This document shows, in pieces, positions 63,038-64,000 of a stretch of DNA of 64,000 nt. Under the pieces are notes generated by a model. That model made no database searches and was not told where the DNA came from. It worked only from the letters and a program-made list of their open reading frames with translations. The stretch is from Pelagicoccus sp. SDUM812002 (GTDB lineage: Bacteria > Verrucomicrobiota > Verrucomicrobiia > Opitutales > Opitutaceae): NCBI RefSeq assembly GCF_031127835.1, contig NZ_JARXHX010000003.1, positions 1-64,000 of the forward strand, in the 5' to 3' direction. A program made the translations under genes and the position numbers. The number at the start of each line of letters is the position of its first letter. Positions within the stretch are counted from its first letter, which is position 1.

Positions 63038-63775
63038 ATGAGCAAACAAGCCACCATAGTCCGCATGGTCACGCCTGACCACCTCTGTCCTTGGGGCGTC
63101 AAAGCGAAAGACCTCCTCAAAAGAAACGGCTACGAAATCGATGATCGCCAGCTCGACTCGATGGAAGCCAACAAGAGGTACAAAAGAGATAACGGGTTCG
63201 ACGAGACGCCGCAGATATTTGTTAACGGCGAGCGCCTCGGCACCTACGACGATCTCCGCGAAGGCCTCGGCAAGAAGCCAGACCCAAAAGAGGGCAAAAC
63301 CTACCAGCCCGTGCTTGCCGTCTTCGCCATCACCTTTCTCATGGCCCTCTCCGCAACCTGGGCCAGCGTCGGCGTTTTTGCTCCGATTCGCATCGCCGAA
63401 CTCTTCATCGCCTTCAGCATGTGCGTGCTGGGCATCCTGAAACTACAGGACCTACTTTCCTACGCCACCGGCTTTGTCCAATATGACTTGTTAGCTCGCC
63501 ACTACGTGCCCTACGCCTATGTCTACGCCTTTATCGAGGCGATCGGCGGTGTCTTTATGATTGCCGGGTGGCTCACCCTTCTCGTGGCGCCCATTGTCTT
63601 ATTGGCCAGCACCCTTGGAGCCGTCTCGATCATAAAAGCTGTCTACATCGAGAAACGAGACCTCAACTGCGCTTGCGTGGGCGGCGGCAGCAGCGTGCCG
63701 CTAGGATTCATTTCCCTAAGCGAGAACCTAATCATGATAGCCATGGCCACTTGGATGCTTGTGAAGACGCTCTAG
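63038..63775 (+). CDS. Glutaredoxin-MauE/DoxX-type membrane fusion protein
   Basis: A 245-residue protein. Residues 1-80 form a monothiol glutaredoxin (TPDHLCPWGVKAKDLL, Cys17; ETPQIFVNGERLGTYDDLRE). Residues 90-245 form a four-helix MauE-like membrane domain whose cytoplasmic or periplasmic end carries NCACVGGGSSVPLGFISLSE (Cys211, Cys213). MauE-type domains partner with disulfide chemistry. A single polypeptide could pass electrons across the membrane to a CxC pair. It has no obvious operon partner, the next gene being 95 bp on. Confidence 0.85.
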   Translation: MSKQATIVRMVTPDHLCPWGVKAKDLLKRNGYEIDDRQLDSMEANKRYKRDNGFDETPQIFVNGERLGTYDDLREGLGKKPDPKEGKTYQPVLAVFAITFLMALSATWASVGVFAPIRIAELFIAFSMCVLGILKLQDLLSYATGFVQYDLLARHYVPYAYVYAFIEAIGGVFMIAGWLTLLVAPIVLLASTLGAVSIIKAVYIEKRDLNCACVGGGSSVPLGFISLSENLIMIAMATWMLVKTL

Positions 63776-63869
63776 AGAGCGCTCGGGAACAGGGGGACGC
63801 TGCGGTAGTCGAATAGGCACAAAAAACGTTGCCAGCCCTTGCTCCCGGCATATCCCTCGAAGCCCTATT

Positions 63870-64000
63870 ATGAGCGCTTCAGAAATCGCATCCGCCACCC
63901 TCCAGTCACACGTCGCAGGTAACCCTTACCCAGGTCGCGGCCTCGTCATCGGCAAGTCCGCTTCGGGAGATGCTTGGCAGCAGGTCTACTGGATTATGGG
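63870..64000 (+). CDS. IMP cyclohydrolase-like protein (5' part)
   Basis: The first 43 residues only; the gene runs off the window. It starts MSASEIASATLQSHVAGNPY and continues PGRGLVIGKSASGDAWQQVY. The NPYPGRGLVIG signature is typical of PurO-type IMP cyclohydrolase (COG3363-like), the last step of purine synthesis. The call rests on this short segment. Confidence 0.6.
   Translation, partial: MSASEIASATLQSHVAGNPYPGRGLVIGKSASGDAWQQVYWIM

Overview
The window reads as chromosomal DNA of a free-living Gram-negative heterotroph, most likely a Verrucomicrobiota member of the Opitutia/Puniceicoccales type (marine Pelagicoccus- or Coraliomargarita-like). This placement is inference. It rests on two exported proteins ending in a VPDSG-CTERM-like sorting signal, a secreted sulfatase, deacetylase and esterases, an outer-membrane efflux system, and housekeeping genes grouped as serA-plsY-hom-lysC-thrC-cimA. 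Base composition is moderately GC-rich and even, apart from the mobile-element remnants and the region around 43.7-47.6 kb. No tRNA, rRNA or CRISPR array was seen.

Layout. 1-1.5 kb: mobile debris, a group II intron maturase tail with two nonsense codons joined to a truncated IS3-family element. 1.6-2.6 kb: secreted esterase. 2.7-15.7 kb: two paralogous tripartite RND efflux operons (outer-membrane factor, adaptor, pump) transcribed away from each other, with a TetR regulator heading the right-hand one. 15.9-17 kb: orphan LacI regulator. 17.2-23.5 kb: a MerR/LitR-like regulator followed by FAD oxidoreductase, DUF1365 protein, two cyclopropane-synthase-like methyltransferases and a desaturase, which together form a membrane-lipid modification operon. 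23.6-26.9 kb: ackA-pta. 27 kb: orphan response regulator with Glu in place of the phospho-acceptor Asp.

28-38 kb (minus strand): hisS, a lipase-like hydrolase, then serA-plsY-hom-lysC-thrC-cimA, which supplies serine, threonine and isoleucine precursors plus a phospholipid acyltransferase. 38-44 kb: HU/IHF-like protein, a ClpX-like ATPase without zinc domain, ubiE/menG, a VOC protein, an IscA/ErpA-type protein and rpoN. 44-48.3 kb: a duplicated pair (VPDSG-CTERM exported protein plus HD phosphohydrolase) split by a decayed IS4-family element. The HD copies are about 95% identical, while the exported proteins have diverged and one is frameshifted.

48.3-64 kb: a hypothetical membrane-anchored protein, DoxX, a fused MBL exonuclease and degenerate ATP-dependent DNA ligase, a DUF3108 protein, a DUF2975/XRE pair with twin operators, the sulfite reductase hemoprotein, alpha/beta hydrolase, polysaccharide deacetylase, a MocR regulator lacking its PLP lysine opposite a PNPOx-like flavoprotein, a small secreted protein, sulfatase, a glutaredoxin-MauE fusion and the start of an IMP-cyclohydrolase-like gene.

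The most unusual items are the exonuclease/dead-ligase fusion, the MerR-controlled lipid operon with 11-bp direct repeats, the two regulators that have lost their defining catalytic residue, and the DUF2975/XRE operator pair.
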